Part shown: positions 56,427-64,000 of the stretch, in pieces
How positions within the stretch are numbered: the stretch's first letter is position 1
Layout of the letters: every line of letters begins with the position of its first letter
From: Actinoallomurus vinaceus
Lineage (GTDB): Bacteria; Actinomycetota; Actinomycetes; Streptosporangiales; Streptosporangiaceae
Length of the DNA: 64,000 nt
Assembly: GCF_039542055.1 (NCBI RefSeq)
Contig: NZ_BAABHK010000011.1
Coordinates: 1-64,000, forward strand
Reading direction: 5' to 3'
Position numbers and translations under genes: made by a program
Notes under the pieces: generated by a model
Database searches by the model: none
What the model saw: the letters and a program-made list of their open reading frames with translations, nothing else
What the model was told of the DNA's origin: nothing

Positions 56427-57800
56427 TCAGAGCCGCTCGAAGCCGCGGAACAGCTCCCAGTCGGTGATCGCCCGGTCGTAGGCGTCGAGTTCGACGCGCG
56501 CGTTGTTGGCGTAGTGCTCGACGACCTCGTCGCCGAACGCCTCCCGGGCAAGGGAGCTCTTGCACCAGTCCTCGTACGCCTCGCGCAGCGCCGGGCGTAC
56601 CTGCTCCGCGTCGGACGCGTAGGCGTTGCCGGTGAACGGCTCCTCCAGCGGCAGCCCACTCTCGATCCCGTGCAGGCCCGCGGCGACCAGGGCGGCCACG
56701 GCCAGGTACGGGTTGACGTCGCCGCCGGGCACCCGGTTCTCGATGCGCAGCGACGGGCCGTGCCCGACGAGCCGCAGCGCGCAGGTCCGGTTGTCCAGCC
56801 CCCACTTGATCGCGGTGGGCGCGAACGAGCCCGGCGCGTACCGCTTGTAGGAGTTGATGTTCGGCGCGTACAGCAGCGTGAAGTCCCTGATGCAGGCCAG
56901 CTGCCCCGCGATGAAGTGCTCGCCCAGCGGCGACAGCCCGTACGGCCCGTCGCCGGCGAGCAACGGCGTGCCGTCGTCGGACCGCAGCGAGATGTGGATG
57001 TGGCAGGAGTTGCCCTCCCGCTCGTTCGGCTTGGCCATGTACGTGATCGACATGCCGGCCTGGGCGGCGATCTCCTTGGCGCCGGTCTTGTAGAGCGCGT
57101 GGTTGTCGCAGCTGGTCAGCGCGTCGGCGTACCGGAAGGCGATCTCGTGCTGCCCGAGGTTGCACTCGCCCTTCGCAGACTCGACGTACATCCCGGCGCC
57201 GTCCATGCCGTTCCGGATCCGGCGCAGCAGGGGTTCCACGCGCGAGGTCCCGAGCACCGAGTAGTCGACGTTGTACTGGTTGGCCGGTGTCAGATCCTGA
57301 TACCGGCGGTTCCACGCTTCTTCGTAGGACTCCTGGTAGACGATGAACTCCAGCTCGGTGCCGACGTAGGCCGTCCAACCGCGCTGGGCGAGCCGGTCGA
57401 GCTGGCGGCGCAGGATCTGCCGCGGCGCGGCGACGACGTCGGCGCCGTGCGACGCCTCGGCCCCCCACTCCAGGTCCGCGAACACCATGGCGGTTCCCTC
57501 GTGCCAGGGGATACGGCGCAGGGTCGACAGGTCCGGGCGCATGACGAAGTCGCCGTACCCGCGCTCCCAGGAGGACATCGCGTACCCGTCCACGGTGTTC
57601 ATGTCGACGTCCACCGCGAGCAGGTAGTTGCACCCCTCCGAGCCGTGCCCGGCCACCTCCTCCAGGAAGAAGCGGGCGGACAGGCGTTTGCCCTGGAGCC
57701 GTCCCTGCATGTCGGGGATGACGATGAGGACCGTGTCGATCCGGCCCGCCGCCGCCTCGTCCTTGAGTTGCTCGAGTGTGAGCAGACCTCGATCGACCAC
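56427..57800 (-). CDS. Glutamine-synthetase-family ligase (gamma-glutamylpolyamine/amine synthetase-like)
   Basis: The 457-residue protein is a GlnA3/PuuA-type glutamine synthetase homologue: V-G-T-E-L-E-F-I-V near residue 148, E-C-N-L-G-Q-H-E near 212, H-I-H-I-S-L near 270, and R-I-E-N-R-V-P-G-G near 355, giving the Glu/His metal sites. The adenylylation-loop Tyr region of GlnA1 is not evident. Homologues ligate glutamate to polyamines or ethanolamine rather than ammonia. GTG 57800 starts it. It heads the minus-strand operon and is divergent from an APC permease. Confidence 0.92.
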   Translation of the reverse strand: MVDRGLLTLEQLKDEAAAGRIDTVLIVIPDMQGRLQGKRLSARFFLEEVAGHGSEGCNYLLAVDVDMNTVDGYAMSSWERGYGDFVMRPDLSTLRRIPWHEGTAMVFADLEWGAEASHGADVVAAPRQILRRQLDRLAQRGWTAYVGTELEFIVYQESYEEAWNRRYQDLTPANQYNVDYSVLGTSRVEPLLRRIRNGMDGAGMYVESAKGECNLGQHEIAFRYADALTSCDNHALYKTGAKEIAAQAGMSITYMAKPNEREGNSCHIHISLRSDDGTPLLAGDGPYGLSPLGEHFIAGQLACIRDFTLLYAPNINSYKRYAPGSFAPTAIKWGLDNRTCALRLVGHGPSLRIENRVPGGDVNPYLAVAALVAAGLHGIESGLPLEEPFTGNAYASDAEQVRPALREAYEDWCKSSLAREAFGDEVVEHYANNARVELDAYDRAITDWELFRGFERL

Positions 57801-58110
57801 GCTTCGTCCTCTCCGGACGCCGGACCGGGAGGCGGCCCAGGGGGAATGGTTTGGTTTAGGACCATTGATGGCTAGACCTGGGCATCTGTCAACCCCCTGG
57901 CGTCGTCGGGCGAATCCACGGCCGAATAACTACCCCCTTGACGTGAGGTCTTCCTGCTCGCACACTTCCGGGACAGTGAAAGGGCCGCTACGGGCCGTGT
58001 TTCGAACGGGTTACGGACAGTCCAAGACCCCCTCCGCTCTGCAGACCCGGCGCGCGCCGGCCGACCCCCCGACTCTCGACCTCCACCACCCCCCGATCCG
58101 AGGAGCCTCT
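57801..58110. promoter_or_regulatory. Divergent control region of the ligase operon and permease
   Basis: The 310-base gap carries AATGGT-N10-ACCATT (57845-57866), a 22-base dyad of the kind bound by GntR/FadR regulators, positioned just upstream of the ligase start. The rest is a long leader for the permease without an evident gene or riboswitch. The FadR-type gene at 59869 is the likely regulator. Confidence 0.5.
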
Positions 58111-59688
58111 ATGGCCACCGGTCTCGACGAAGACGCCAGAAGACTCGCAGAACTCGGTTACAAACAGGAGTTGGAGCGGTCCTGGAGCGGCTTCTCCAAC
58201 TTCGCCATCTCCTTCTCGATCATCTCGATCCTGTCCGGGTGCTTCACGACCTTCGGACAGGCATGGAACAACGGCGGACCCGTCGCCATCACCTGGGGCT
58301 GGCCGATCATCGCCGGCTTCATTTTGATCATCGGTTTCTGCCTGTCCGAGCTGGTCTCGGCCTATCCGACCGCCGGTGGCATCTACTGGTGGGCCGCCAC
58401 CATGGGCAAGCCGGTGCACGGCTGGTTCACCGGGTGGCTCAACCTGATCGGCCTCATCGCCGTCACCGCGTCGGTCGACTACGGCTGCGCGACGTTCCTC
58501 AACGTCCTGCTCGGCATGCTGCACAAGGGCTGGGACGGCGGCCTCGGCTTCGTGTTCGTCCTGTTCCTGGTCATCCTGGCCCTGCACGCGCTGATCAACA
58601 TCTATGGGCACCACCTCGTCGCGATCCTGCAGAACATCTCCGTCTGGTGGCACGTGTTCGGCGTCGCCGCGGTCGTGCTCATCCTGGTCTTCGGCCCGGA
58701 CTCGCACCAGAGCCTGAAGTTCGTGTTCACCGAGCGGATCAACAACTCGGGCTTCTCCGGCGGGACCTACTGGTTCTACGTGCTGCCGCTGGGCTTCCTG
58801 CTGACGCAGTACACGATCACCGGGTTCGACGCGTGCGCACACGTGTCGGAGGAGACCCAGGACGCCGCGCGCACCGCCGCGAAGGGACTGTGGCGGTCCA
58901 TCGCCTACTCCGCGGTCGGCGGCTGGATCCTGCTGCTGTCCTTCCTGTTCGCCGCCACGGACGTCAAGGGCATCAACGCCGCGCAGGGCTTCGCACCGGC
59001 GATCTTCACCAGTGCGCTCAGCCCGGCGCTCGCCAAGATCGTGATCGCGATCTCGGTGATCGGCCAGTTCTACTGCGGCATGAGCTGCGTGACGAGCATG
59101 TCCCGGATGACGTACGCGTTCTCGCGGGACGGCGGAGTGCCGGGCTGGCGGCTCTGGTCGAAGGTGGACAAGAACCGGACCCCGGTGAACGCGATCATCA
59201 TGGGTTCGATCGCGGCTCTCATCCTCACCCTCCCGGCGCTCTACAAGAGCCCGACCGGAACGCCCGTCGCGTTCTACGCCGTCGTGTCCATCGCGGTCAT
59301 CGGCCTGTTCCTGGCCTTCCTCATCCCCATCTACCTGCGGGTACGGATGGGCGACCGGTTCCAGCCGGGGCCGTGGACACTCGGCCGCAGGTACAAGCTG
59401 TTCGGCTGGATCGCGATCATCGAGATCGCCGTCATCTCGGTCTACTTCATCCTGCCGATCGCCCCGGCCGGCGTGCCGGGCAACAAGGCATGGAACTGGA
59501 GCGCGGTGAACTACGCTCCGATCGCCCTCGGCGTCGTACTGGCCCTGGTCGGTGGCTGGTGGGCACTGTCGGCGCGGACCTGGTTCACCGGGCCCCGCCG
59601 GACGGTCGACACCGACGAGCCGGCACCGACGATCGCCGACGGGCCGGCCGTGGCCGGCGGGCCCGCCCCCGAAGCGTCGCAGGCCTGA
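58111..59688 (+). CDS. Amino-acid permease (APC family, GABA/polyamine type)
   Basis: The 525-residue protein has twelve hydrophobic segments and the APC start G-Y-K-Q-E-L-E-R-S-W-S-G-F-S-N-F-A. Y-P-T-A-G-G-I-Y-W-W near residue 90 and G-F-D-A-C-A-H-V-S-E-E-T near 245 are hallmarks of the GABA/choline permease branch. It would import the amine or amino acid degraded by the divergent ligase operon. GAGGAGCC precedes ATG 58111. A perfect 18-bp terminator follows. Confidence 0.92.
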   Translation: MATGLDEDARRLAELGYKQELERSWSGFSNFAISFSIISILSGCFTTFGQAWNNGGPVAITWGWPIIAGFILIIGFCLSELVSAYPTAGGIYWWAATMGKPVHGWFTGWLNLIGLIAVTASVDYGCATFLNVLLGMLHKGWDGGLGFVFVLFLVILALHALINIYGHHLVAILQNISVWWHVFGVAAVVLILVFGPDSHQSLKFVFTERINNSGFSGGTYWFYVLPLGFLLTQYTITGFDACAHVSEETQDAARTAAKGLWRSIAYSAVGGWILLLSFLFAATDVKGINAAQGFAPAIFTSALSPALAKIVIAISVIGQFYCGMSCVTSMSRMTYAFSRDGGVPGWRLWSKVDKNRTPVNAIIMGSIAALILTLPALYKSPTGTPVAFYAVVSIAVIGLFLAFLIPIYLRVRMGDRFQPGPWTLGRRYKLFGWIAIIEIAVISVYFILPIAPAGVPGNKAWNWSAVNYAPIALGVVLALVGGWWALSARTWFTGPRRTVDTDEPAPTIADGPAVAGGPAPEASQA

Positions 59689-59734
59689 CCGCGTCCGCCG
59701 GGCGGGTCTGAAACGTCCCGCCCGGCGGACGCGG
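59689..59734 (+). terminator. 18-bp stem-loop terminator after the permease
   Basis: The arms at 59689-59706 and 59717-59734 (CCGCGTCCGCCGGGCGGG and its complement) pair perfectly with a 10-base loop, directly after the stop codon. Confidence 0.9.
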
Positions 59735-59868
59735 TGGCCCGGCAACCCGCATCGTCGTCGGCATTACGCTGATGCGCATGAGCCCAGGACCGCGCCCCCC
59801 GCGCTGCTTTCCCGGCCGGGTGGTGTCCGCCGGGCGCGGTCGTCGCCGGTGCTGAAGGGCGGTCTTCG

Positions 59869-60606
59869 TTGAGTGACGAGCGGGATCCGGCCACTCTGGC
59901 GACCTCAACCGTCTTCCGGCCCGTCCGCGCGGGCAACGCCTTCGAGGAGACCGTGGAGCGCCTCCTCCAGGCGATCAAGCTGGGGGTGGTCGGTCACGGC
60001 GAGCGCCTTCCGCCGGAACGGGAGCTCGCCCCGCAGCTGGGGATAAGCCGTGTCACGCTGCGTGAGGCGATCCGCGCCCTGCAGGAGGAGGGATACGTCG
60101 AGTCCCGGCGCGGCAGGTTCGGCGGGACCTTCGTGACCTACCGGCCCCGGGCCCCGCGACGCGGCGACCTGGAGCGGGTCGCCGCGGGCATGGGCGAGGA
60201 GCTCAGCGACGCTCTGATCTACCGGATGGCGGTCGAGACCGGAGCGGGGCAGCTGCTGGCCGCGCAGCGGCTACGCGACGAGCAGATCGACCGGCTCCGG
60301 TCGTGCCTGCGGGACGCCGACACCGCGGCGCCCGCGGACTACCGGCGGCTCGACACCCGCTTCCACCTGACGATCGCCGAGCTGACCGGCTCGCCGCTGC
60401 TCGCCGCGGCCTGCGCCGACGCCCGGATGCGACTGAACGACCTGCTGAACGCCATCCCGGTGCTGCAGCGCAACATCGAGCACGCGTCGACGCAGCACGC
60501 CGCGATCGTGAACGCCATCCTGGACGGCGACCCGGAGGCGGCGCGCCGCGCGATCGTCGAGCACCTGGAGGGCACCGGCGCGCTGCTCCGCGGCTTCCTC
60601 GCCTGA
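59869..60606 (+). CDS. FadR/GntR-family (FCD) transcriptional regulator
   Basis: The 245-residue protein has a GntR winged helix at residues about 30-90 (L-P-P-E-R-E-L-A-P-Q-L-G-I-S-R-V-T-L) and an FCD domain (D-T-R-F-H-L-T-I-A-E-L-T-G-S near 165, and H-A-A-I-V-N-A-I near 205) with the His/Asp residues that bind a metal-carboxylate ligand. A TTG start at 59869 follows GAAGGGCGG. Immediately after the permease, it is the expected regulator of the gamma-glutamyl amine cluster. Confidence 0.9.
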   Translation: MSDERDPATLATSTVFRPVRAGNAFEETVERLLQAIKLGVVGHGERLPPERELAPQLGISRVTLREAIRALQEEGYVESRRGRFGGTFVTYRPRAPRRGDLERVAAGMGEELSDALIYRMAVETGAGQLLAAQRLRDEQIDRLRSCLRDADTAAPADYRRLDTRFHLTIAELTGSPLLAAACADARMRLNDLLNAIPVLQRNIEHASTQHAAIVNAILDGDPEAARRAIVEHLEGTGALLRGFLA

Positions 60607-60710
60607 TCCCCTCAGGCGGATGTGCGAAACGCTCGGTGATCAGCACGGCAGGCAGCGGACAGACCACCGATAAGCGCGACAAATCGACATGGCCGGTTGA
60701 GTCGAGAGTG

Positions 60711-61097
60711 CTATTCGGTGTGAGGTCCCCTTAGGTGGAATTTCGGTTTCGATGAATGGGGACACTCGGTCGAGTAGCCAGCGTTATATCCGACAGCCCA
60801 GCCAAGGAGATAATTAGCAGTACTGGAAAGCTTTCGATGGACTTTGGTGCATGAATTACGGCCATCCTTGATGCCGAATTCGTAGCCGTGGTCATAGCCT
60901 GCACTGTATTGGGTATCCGTGTCTGACTGCGTTTCTGTGTCCGACTCGCGACCATGGTCGTCGGCCGGCGGAGAAACGTCGTCAACTATCGTCCTTTCCG
61001 ACCCGGACGACGTCGATGCCTGTGTTGCAGTGCTGCCGAGAATGAGTCCGGCGCTGAGAAACGACGGCACCAACATGAGATGGTTTATGCGCCACAT
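60711..61097 (-). CDS. Small secreted protein of lower GC content
   Basis: The 128-residue protein has a signal peptide (L-M-L-V-P-S-F-L-S-A-G-L-I-L-G-S-T-A) and an acidic linker rich in Asp, Ser and Thr. A C-terminal half follows with two G-Y-x-x-G-Y units (Y-D-H-G-Y-E-F-G, V-G-Y-N-A-G-Y) and two Cys. GGGGAGGAAGG directly precedes ATG 61097. The DNA here is about half GC, unlike its neighbours, which hints at transfer. No family is recognised. Confidence 0.7.
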   Translation of the reverse strand: MWRINHLMLVPSFLSAGLILGSTATQASTSSGSERTIVDDVSPPADDHGRESDTETQSDTDTQYSAGYDHGYEFGIKDGRNSCTKVHRKLSSTANYLLGWAVGYNAGYSTECPHSSKPKFHLRGPHTE

Positions 61098-61381
61098 GCC
61101 TTCCTCCCCTGGATCCGACTGCGGGTGGTGGGCGGCCGATAGTCAAGTCTGTTCGCGTGACGGTAAAAAATGCATCCCGAGATCCTCCATTTTTGGCCGA
61201 AGTCGACCATGGATATGACTGTAAACAACCTTCTGGTCAACACTTCGCCAAGGCCCATCTCGCCACACCGCCCGATGAATCCGCCGATAGCTGACACGAC
61301 GGGCCACGACACGATCGGAAGCTAGGGTCGAAGCCTGGAACATCTCCGACGGGTTGATGCACGGTCACATTGGAGCGGGCG

Positions 61382-62071
61382 ATGGCGCCGACTGCGGCCT
61401 ACGACGAGATCGCGGACTGGTACGAGCACGAGTTCCTCGGCGCGCAGAGAACCGGCAGGCCCCGGGACGGCAACCCCCTCGATCTCAACGACGTCTTGAG
61501 TCACCTCCTCGGCGAGGGCAGCGGGACCTGCCTGGAGATCGGGTGCGGCACCGGCGTCCACGCCGCCCAGGTCCGCGCGCTCGGCTGGACCCCCATCGGC
61601 GTCGACCTGTCCGCCGGGATGCTACGCCGCACCCGCGGCCGTCTTCCCGTCGCGCAGGCCGACGCCGAGCACCTGCCGATCCCGGACGCCTCGTTGCCCG
61701 CCGTCGTCGCGATGATGGTCCATACCGACATGCCCGCCTACCCGGCGGTGCTCCGCGAGGTGGCCAGGGTCCTGCGACCCGGCGGAGTGTTCGTGCACGT
61801 CGGCGTCCACCCCTGCTTCTGCGGCGGATTCGCCGACCGCAGCGACCTGGACGCGGTGGTGATCCACCCCGGCTACCTGGACAGCCACTGGACCAAGGCG
61901 TCCTGGACCGACCAGGGAGTACGCGCCAAGGTCGGTGCCACCCACCGCCCGCTCCCCGAGTTGATGCACGCCTTTCTCTCCGCGGGGCTAACGCTCGAAC
62001 GATTCTCCGAAAGCGGCGAACCAACGCCCGTCGTGCTGGCCATCAAGGCCCGGAAGCACACAGAAGTCTGA
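61382..62071 (+). CDS. Class I SAM-dependent methyltransferase
   Basis: The 229-residue protein has SAM motif I L-E-I-G-C-G-T-G near residue 52, V-D-L-S-A-G-M near 75, and the motif P-D-A-S-L-P-A-V-V near 104, all of the Methyltransf_11 type. ATG 61382 follows GGAGCGGGC; TTG 61370 is an alternative. It stands alone; the substrate is unknown. The 284 bases before it hold no supported gene. Confidence 0.88.
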   Translation: MAPTAAYDEIADWYEHEFLGAQRTGRPRDGNPLDLNDVLSHLLGEGSGTCLEIGCGTGVHAAQVRALGWTPIGVDLSAGMLRRTRGRLPVAQADAEHLPIPDASLPAVVAMMVHTDMPAYPAVLREVARVLRPGGVFVHVGVHPCFCGGFADRSDLDAVVIHPGYLDSHWTKASWTDQGVRAKVGATHRPLPELMHAFLSAGLTLERFSESGEPTPVVLAIKARKHTEV

Positions 62072-62091
62072 TCTCATCGGTCGGCGACCCT

Positions 62092-62545
62092 CTAACCGGC
62101 AGGGGCTTCGGCACCACCCGCCGCGCTGCCGCCTGGAGCAGGACCCGCACCGGGCCTGACGCGGTCGCCTGGGCTCGTCCGGCGGTGCGCCAGCAGGCCC
62201 GGGAACCGGTCGGCGCGGAACGCGGCGAGTGAGGCCGGGCGCCGGCCGGTCGTGATGTAGTCCGCCATCGCCTTCCCGCTCACCGGCGCGAGCGTGATGC
62301 CGAGCATGCCGTGACCGGTGGCCACGTACGCGTTCGGGCTGCCGGGCACCCGGTCGAGCACGGGCAGTCCGTCCGGCATCATCGGGCGTCCGCCGACCCA
62401 TGGGTCGTGGATGAGGGCCATGAGGTCGTCGGCACTGTCGTACCAGTGACCGAGGTAGTCACGGCTGGCGTGGGCGATCGCGACGATACGCCGCCAGTCG
62501 AGCCGCCGGTTGTTGCCGCTGAGCTCCATCGTTCCGGCGATGCGT
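62092..62545 (-). pseudogene. C-terminal fragment of an FAD-dependent D-amino-acid dehydrogenase-like protein
   Basis: The minus strand reads G-T-M-E-L-S-G-N-N, then W-V-G-G-R-P-M-M-P-D-G-L-P-V-L-D and G-H-G-M-L-G-I-T-L-A-P, the C-terminal FAD/substrate region of DadA-type oxidases. The first two thirds, including the FAD-binding GxGxxG, are missing; homology stops near 62545, exactly where a truncated regulator gene begins on the other strand. The last ~35 residues are Gly/Ala/Pro-rich. Confidence 0.75.
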
Positions 62546-62919
62546 CCTACGAGGACGCGAAGGCCGCGCTGCGGCTCGGATCGCGTACCCGTCCCGCCGC
62601 TTCGGTGCATTCCATCGACGAACTGCGGGTGCATCAGCTGCTCGCGGCGGTTCCGCACCGGGTGCGCAGGCGTTTCGCCGAGACGTACGTCGCGGAGTTG
62701 TGCGAGCGCCCCGACTGGCCCGTGCTCCGCCAGACGATCACCGTATGGACCGAGCACGGCTTCAACCTCGTCAAGACCGCGGCCGCGCTGAACATCCACC
62801 GCAACACGCTGGTCTACCGGCTCGACAAGATCGCTCGCCGCGAGGGCGACCGGGCCGACGGCGACGCGGACCGGCTCGCCCTCTATCTGGCCTGCGTGGC
62901 GGATCACCTGGACGGTTGA
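62530..62919 (+). pseudogene. C-terminal fragment of a CdaR/PucR-type regulator
   Basis: The frame reads S-Y-E-D-A-K-A-A-L-R-L-G, then F-A-E-T-Y-V-A-E-L-C-E, and the C-terminal helix-turn-helix F-N-L-V-K-T-A-A-A-L-N-I-H-R-N-T-L-V-Y-R, typical of CdaR/PucR proteins, ending at 62919. The N-terminal sensor half is absent. An open frame from 62311 exists, but its first part is antisense to the oxidase fragment and not protein-like. Confidence 0.75.
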
Positions 62920-62948
62920 GGGACCACAGCCGACGGCAACGTCCCAGG

Positions 62949-62983
62949 TGGGGCCGGACGGACCGAGTCCGTCCGGCCCCACC
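62949..62983. terminator. 15-bp stem-loop between convergent genes
   Basis: GTGGGGCCGGACGGA (62949-62963), loop CCGAG, TCCGTCCGGCCCCAC (62969-62983); perfect pairing. It serves the regulator fragment and, in reverse, the M15-like gene. Confidence 0.88.
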
Positions 62984-63001
62984 ATGTTTCACGGGAAACC
63001 C

Positions 63002-63892
63002 TCAGTCCTCGTCATCCTCAGGGTCGATCCATCCGGAGACGGAATCGACGTGCCCGCGGCCTGTCTTGGGCCCGGCGGCCCGAGGCGCGCCCACCGACCG
63101 CGGGGCCCCGCGCCTCGGCTCATGCCTGCGGGCGCCGCGTCCCGTACCCGGTCCGTCCTTACCGCCCCCGGCCACGGGCTTCACGTCCCCGCTCCCGGTC
63201 GTGGGGACGGCCTTGTCGCCTCCGCTCTTCTCCGCTCCGCCGCCGGTGACGATGTCGCCATCTCCGCCGGTCGTGGGCTCGTCGTCCTCGCGCCCGGTCA
63301 TCGGCTTGTCCTCGCCCTGTCCGATGCCCGGCTTGTCGTCCCCCCGCTCGACCGGCGGCTTGACGCCCTTGTGCCCGATCGGTGAGCCCGGAGCGGCGCC
63401 GAAGGTGATGTCCCAGTGGGATCCTTCGCGCGCGAACGTCACGGGCCCCCGCCCGCGATACTGCGCCGCGCCGTCGCCCCGCGTCGCGAGACGATGGAAG
63501 TGGTGCGGGATGTAGCCGTCGAGGCACCGGTTGGGCAGCACGTCGAGCTTGTAGCCCGCGTAGTGGCTGTAGCGGCCCGCCGCGTGACCCGCCTCCGTAC
63601 CGCCGGAGACGGTCAGATGGCAGTGGCTGGCCTGCTTCAGCGCCAGCAGCCCGCTGAACGTCGCCGCCCGCAAGCCCTCGAACGACGTGCAGTGCGGGTT
63701 CGCGCGCCGCGCGCAGTGCCCGGTGGAGATCGAGCGGATCCCCCCGGCCCGGAACAGCGCCCCGACCAGCCGCTGGTGCAGCACATCCGGCGAAGACGCC
63801 GGGTTGTGGCTGCGCGCCATGGCTGGCGGTCCGGCCATTAACGTGCAGAACCCCGTGGCGCAGCCGACGATGACGGTCGTGCGTATCGACAT
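63002..63892 (-). CDS. Secreted M15-like (DD-peptidase fold) protein with repetitive C-terminal tail
   Basis: The 296-residue protein has a signal peptide (T-T-V-I-V-G-C-A-T-G-F-C-T-L-M-A-G-P-P-A) and a domain at residues about 35-180. It carries the M15-type zinc pattern: Y-S-H-Y-A-G-Y-K-L-D (His and Asp) and G-S-H-W-D-I (second His). M15 enzymes cleave peptidoglycan D-Ala or stem peptides; activity here is inferred. Residues about 185-296 are a Gly/Asp/Lys/Pro-rich tail of loose ~10-residue repeats (K-P-G-I-G-Q-G-E-D, T-T-G-G-D-G-D). ATG 63892 follows GAGGG. Bases 63893-64000 hold only its upstream region. Confidence 0.75.
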   Translation of the reverse strand: MSIRTTVIVGCATGFCTLMAGPPAMARSHNPASSPDVLHQRLVGALFRAGGIRSISTGHCARRANPHCTSFEGLRAATFSGLLALKQASHCHLTVSGGTEAGHAAGRYSHYAGYKLDVLPNRCLDGYIPHHFHRLATRGDGAAQYRGRGPVTFAREGSHWDITFGAAPGSPIGHKGVKPPVERGDDKPGIGQGEDKPMTGREDDEPTTGGDGDIVTGGGAEKSGGDKAVPTTGSGDVKPVAGGGKDGPGTGRGARRHEPRRGAPRSVGAPRAAGPKTGRGHVDSVSGWIDPEDDED

Positions 63893-64000
63893 GAAGCCCT
63901 CCCGTACTGTCGCATGCGCCAGTCGCAGCATTGATCGCGTCAAGCGCGACACTCCGGCAAGGGGCGCGCCGCTTTCCCGATTCCGCACCCAGTTATGACC

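Noticed and set aside
57867..58110. Riboswitch in the permease leader
   Set aside because: The leader is long, but no conserved aptamer core or terminator/antiterminator pair could be recognised.
62311..62530. N-terminal half of the CdaR-like gene
   Set aside because: The frame is open but antisense to the oxidase fragment, with no resemblance to CdaR/PucR sensor domains.

Overview
This window is high-GC DNA from a filamentous-type actinomycete. Evidence: GTG/TTG starts are common, several genes look leaderless, mycothiol-linked and F420-type families occur, and the blocks ffs-dnaX-ybaB-recR-DUF5063 and lysC-asd are in actinobacterial order. The regulator-rich gene content fits Streptosporangiales (Thermomonosporaceae) or a close relative; this placement is inference. 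Two N-runs (9033-9130 and 22128-22226) are assembly gaps, and both lie inside tandem repeats.

Layout. 1-9 kb: an NmrA-like fragment; a MerR regulator fused to the central and C-terminal domains of the DNA polymerase sliding clamp, followed by a TPR protein; an HTH/DUF5919 regulator opposite a coupled pair of small genes, one interrupted by an amber codon; a GAF histidine kinase whose phospho-acceptor His is Asn; a MarR/SnoaL pair; a TipA-like regulator with an internal start; and a Tet(M)-type ribosomal protection GTPase. 9-22 kb: an Rv2466c-like reductase, an arginase-GNAT fusion, an epimerase, small secreted and cupin proteins, a B3/B4 protein coupled to a DMT exporter, an HTH-TPR regulator, a PH-domain membrane protein, upp, and two tRNA-deaminase-associated paralogues ahead of tadA and tRNA-Ser(CGA).

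22-24 kb is a graveyard next to tRNA-Ser: a broken ATP-binding gene, an intact GntR/UTRA regulator, an IS481-type remnant and an NTF2-like remnant. 24-46 kb is accessory metabolism made of small regulator-target modules: TetR-DUF4865-CMD-phosphotriesterase, CGNR/MFS, DoxX/MarR, LysR/SDR, MmyB-type XRE with ADH/cupin/DUF2255, ArsR-type/MFS, a secreted serine hydrolase, and zinc-ribbon/ATPase/DUF6882.

46-53 kb is conserved housekeeping: tRNA-Ser(GGA), DUF952, SRP RNA, dnaX, ybaB, recR, DUF5063, lysC with an internal beta start, and asd. 53-61 kb is a gamma-glutamyl amine/GABA-type catabolic cluster (glutamine-synthetase-like ligase, aldehyde dehydrogenase, SDR, PuuD-like hydrolase) divergent from an APC permease and a FadR-type regulator. 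61-64 kb holds a lower-GC secreted protein, a methyltransferase, two truncated genes meeting head to head, and an M15-like secreted protein.

A recurring feature is degenerate tandem repeats that begin at, or resemble, the 3' end of the adjoining gene. They follow five minus-strand genes and one tRNA and fill the large gaps between convergent genes.
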